Of a DNA stretch of 51,684 nucleotides, positions 50,502 to 51,684 are shown one piece after another (position 1 is the first letter of the stretch; every line of letters begins with the position of its first letter). This DNA comes from Spirochaetales bacterium. Its GTDB lineage: Bacteria; Spirochaetota; Spirochaetia; SZUA-6; DRHE01. Location of the stretch: positions 1 through 51,684 of the forward strand of contig JAUVWI010000019.1 of assembly GCA_030604195.1 (NCBI GenBank), given 5' to 3'. The translations under genes were made by a program, and so were the position numbers. The notes beneath the pieces are model-generated. The model ran no database searches. It was not told where the DNA came from and saw only the letters and a list, made by a program, of their open reading frames with translations.

Positions 50502-51491
50502 ATGGCTGAGAAGCTTATTGAAGCTAAGGGATTAAGAACAACCTTTTATACCGAAGAAGGCAGGCTGGATGCCATTGACGGAATAGATTTCTATATTAAT
50601 AAGGGAGAAACATTAGGTGTCGTGGGGGAGTCCGGCTGCGGAAAGAGCGTGACCGCTCTTTCATTACTCAGATTAATAGCATATCCTCCCGGCAAAATTA
50701 CCGGCGGCCGGGTCTGGTTCGAGGGTGATGAGCTTTTGAGTAAGCCGGAAGGCTATATGAAAAAGATCAGGGGCAACAAGATATCCATGATCTTCCAGGA
50801 GCCCATGACCTCATTAAACCCCCTTTTTACTGTGGGAAATCAGATCAGCGAAGCGCTTAAGATCCACAAAAACATGGAGAAAAAGGAAGCGAGAAGCAGG
50901 GCCATAGAAATGCTTAAACTTGTAGGTATTCCCCTTCCCGGTCAGATTGTCGATGACTACCCGCACCAGCTTTCCGGCGGTATGAGGCAGAGAGTAATGA
51001 TAGCAATTGCCTTAGCCTGCGATCCCGCTCTTTTAATAGCTGATGAACCTACAACTGCTTTAGATGTCTCCATCCAGGCACAGATTCTGGAGTTGATGAA
51101 AGAACTTAAAGAAAAGTTAGAGACTTCGATAATGATGATCACCCATGATCTGGGTGTAATAGCAGAAGTGGCTGACCGGGTAGTTGTAATGTATGCCGGG
51201 CAGATCGTTGAACATTCTCCTGTAAGCGAGCTTTTTAATAAGCCTCTCCACCCTTACACCGAAGGTCTGCTTAAGTCCATTCCGAGAATTGACAGGGAAG
51301 ATGAAAAGATAGAGCCGATAAAGGGAGTTGTTCCCGACTTGATCAATCCTCCTGCTGGCTGCCGTTTTGCTCCCCGGTGTATTTATGCCAGGGAGGTTTG
51401 TTTCAGGACGACGCCCCGCCTTATATCTTTCGGCAATAGAGAGACACGGTGCTGCAAATACAATGCTGACTTATGGGGAAGTGAATACTGA
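50502..51491 (+). CDS. Oligopeptide/dipeptide ABC transporter ATPase (OppD/DppD-like)
   Basis: 329 aa. ATG 50502 is chosen because GAAGGGA precedes it; the longer frame from 50307 reads inside the thiolase. The ATPase parts are complete: Walker A GESGCGKS, Q-loop QEPMTSLNP, signature LSGGMRQR, Walker B LLIADEPTTALD and H-loop THDL. The C-terminal extension ends in NPPAGCRFAPRC and further Cys residues, the oligopeptide-transporter domain, in which some family members bind an iron-sulfur cluster. No permease or binding protein lies in the window. Its place after the thiolase suggests uptake of the amino-acid or peptide substrate of this operon. Confidence 0.93.
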   Translation: MAEKLIEAKGLRTTFYTEEGRLDAIDGIDFYINKGETLGVVGESGCGKSVTALSLLRLIAYPPGKITGGRVWFEGDELLSKPEGYMKKIRGNKISMIFQEPMTSLNPLFTVGNQISEALKIHKNMEKKEARSRAIEMLKLVGIPLPGQIVDDYPHQLSGGMRQRVMIAIALACDPALLIADEPTTALDVSIQAQILELMKELKEKLETSIMMITHDLGVIAEVADRVVVMYAGQIVEHSPVSELFNKPLHPYTEGLLKSIPRIDREDEKIEPIKGVVPDLINPPAGCRFAPRCIYAREVCFRTTPRLISFGNRETRCCKYNADLWGSEY

Positions 51492-51492
51492 A

Positions 51493-51570
51493 ATGGCGAA
51501 GACTGTAATCAAAAGTAATATCTTGTTGAAAGTCGATGATCTTAAAGTATATTTCCCAATAGCCTATTGA
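51493..51570 (+). pseudogene. Truncated OppF/DppF-like ATPase (first ~25 codons only)
   Basis: It starts one nt after the OppD-like stop. The frame (AKTVIKSNILLKVDDLKVYF, then PIAY and a stop) is the normal opening of an OppF-like ATPase up to the usual Y-F-P-I, after which similarity ends and a TGA follows. The partner would normally be about 320 residues. The 114 nt to the window end do not look like the rest of that gene, which points to an insertion, deletion or recombination junction near 51560, or to a contig join. Confidence 0.7.
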
Positions 51571-51684
51571 CTTAGCTCATCAGACTCTTTATATAGCAGG
51601 GAACTAAAACGGATGTAACAACAGGCTGTCCCGCAACTATGTCTGGAGCGAATATTCATGCATCAGGAACCTTTTTTTTGCTTA
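51571..51684. other. Unexplained sequence after the broken OppF start
   Basis: The 114 nt carry no recognised gene. One plus-strand frame is open to the window end from about 51597. A TGTCCCGCAA stretch (51629-51638) is the kind seen at some IS ends, but no inverted repeat can be tested because the window stops. Confidence 0.3.

Noticed and set aside
1-51684. CRISPR arrays, tRNA or rRNA genes, prophage genes, integrase att sites
   Set aside because: Looked for regular spaced repeats, cloverleaf-like segments in the gaps and phage-type genes; none seen.

Overview
The window looks like a chromosomal segment of a free-living or commensal spirochaete (Spirochaetota, Treponema/Spirochaeta-like). 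The reasons are many exported lipoproteins with loose lipoboxes, very long Ig-repeat surface proteins, PEGA and coiled-coil envelope proteins, and a CO2-type (class II) PurE of the kind known from Treponema denticola with no purK beside it. The assignment is an inference from protein character; no rRNA or tRNA gene is present to confirm it.

Layout. (1) 1-20568, mostly plus strand: the end of an exported EEP-fold nuclease/phosphatase, a 3424-residue Ig-repeat lipoprotein, an orphan solute-binding protein on the minus strand, a 1603-residue Ig-repeat protein ending in a probable outer-membrane beta-barrel, and a Wzz-like/Wza-like polysaccharide export pair. (2) 20636-25932, minus strand: a four-gene envelope operon of a LamG lipoprotein, a PEGA/TPR protein, a small membrane protein and a large membrane-anchored coiled-coil protein. 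(3) 26232-28319: a lipoprotein with a seven-blade beta-propeller. (4) 28628-31095: a cytidylate-kinase-like protein fused to a BON-like domain, and IMP dehydrogenase. (5) 31273-32476: the relic of an IS1634-type insertion sequence and a coiled-coil membrane protein. (6) 32667-44617: a tight operon purM-purL-purQ-purN-purD-purE-purC-purB-purF that takes PRPP to AICAR; purH, purA, guaA and purK are not in the window. (7) 44678-45713: a small hypothetical gene and an NlpC/P60-like lipoprotein. (8) 45772-51570: a TetR regulator divergent from a catabolic operon (class III aminotransferase, CoA-transferase A and B, thiolase, Opp/Dpp-type ATPase), ending in a truncated second ABC ATPase.

How the parts work together. 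The purine operon and the upstream guaB supply IMP/GMP precursors. The aminotransferase/CoA-transferase/thiolase set is best read as beta-amino acid degradation to acyl-CoAs, with a peptide-type importer feeding it. The first 28 kb is devoted to the cell envelope.

Most interesting observations. PurM carries a duplicated ATP-binding A domain in which each copy has lost the motifs the other keeps. Five genes lack a Shine-Dalgarno sequence and have a -10-like hexamer ending 5-8 nt before the start codon, which suggests leaderless transcripts. The 1603-residue Ig protein begins with half an Ig module and has the complementary half just before its barrel. All family assignments were made by eye from motifs; no database search was run.
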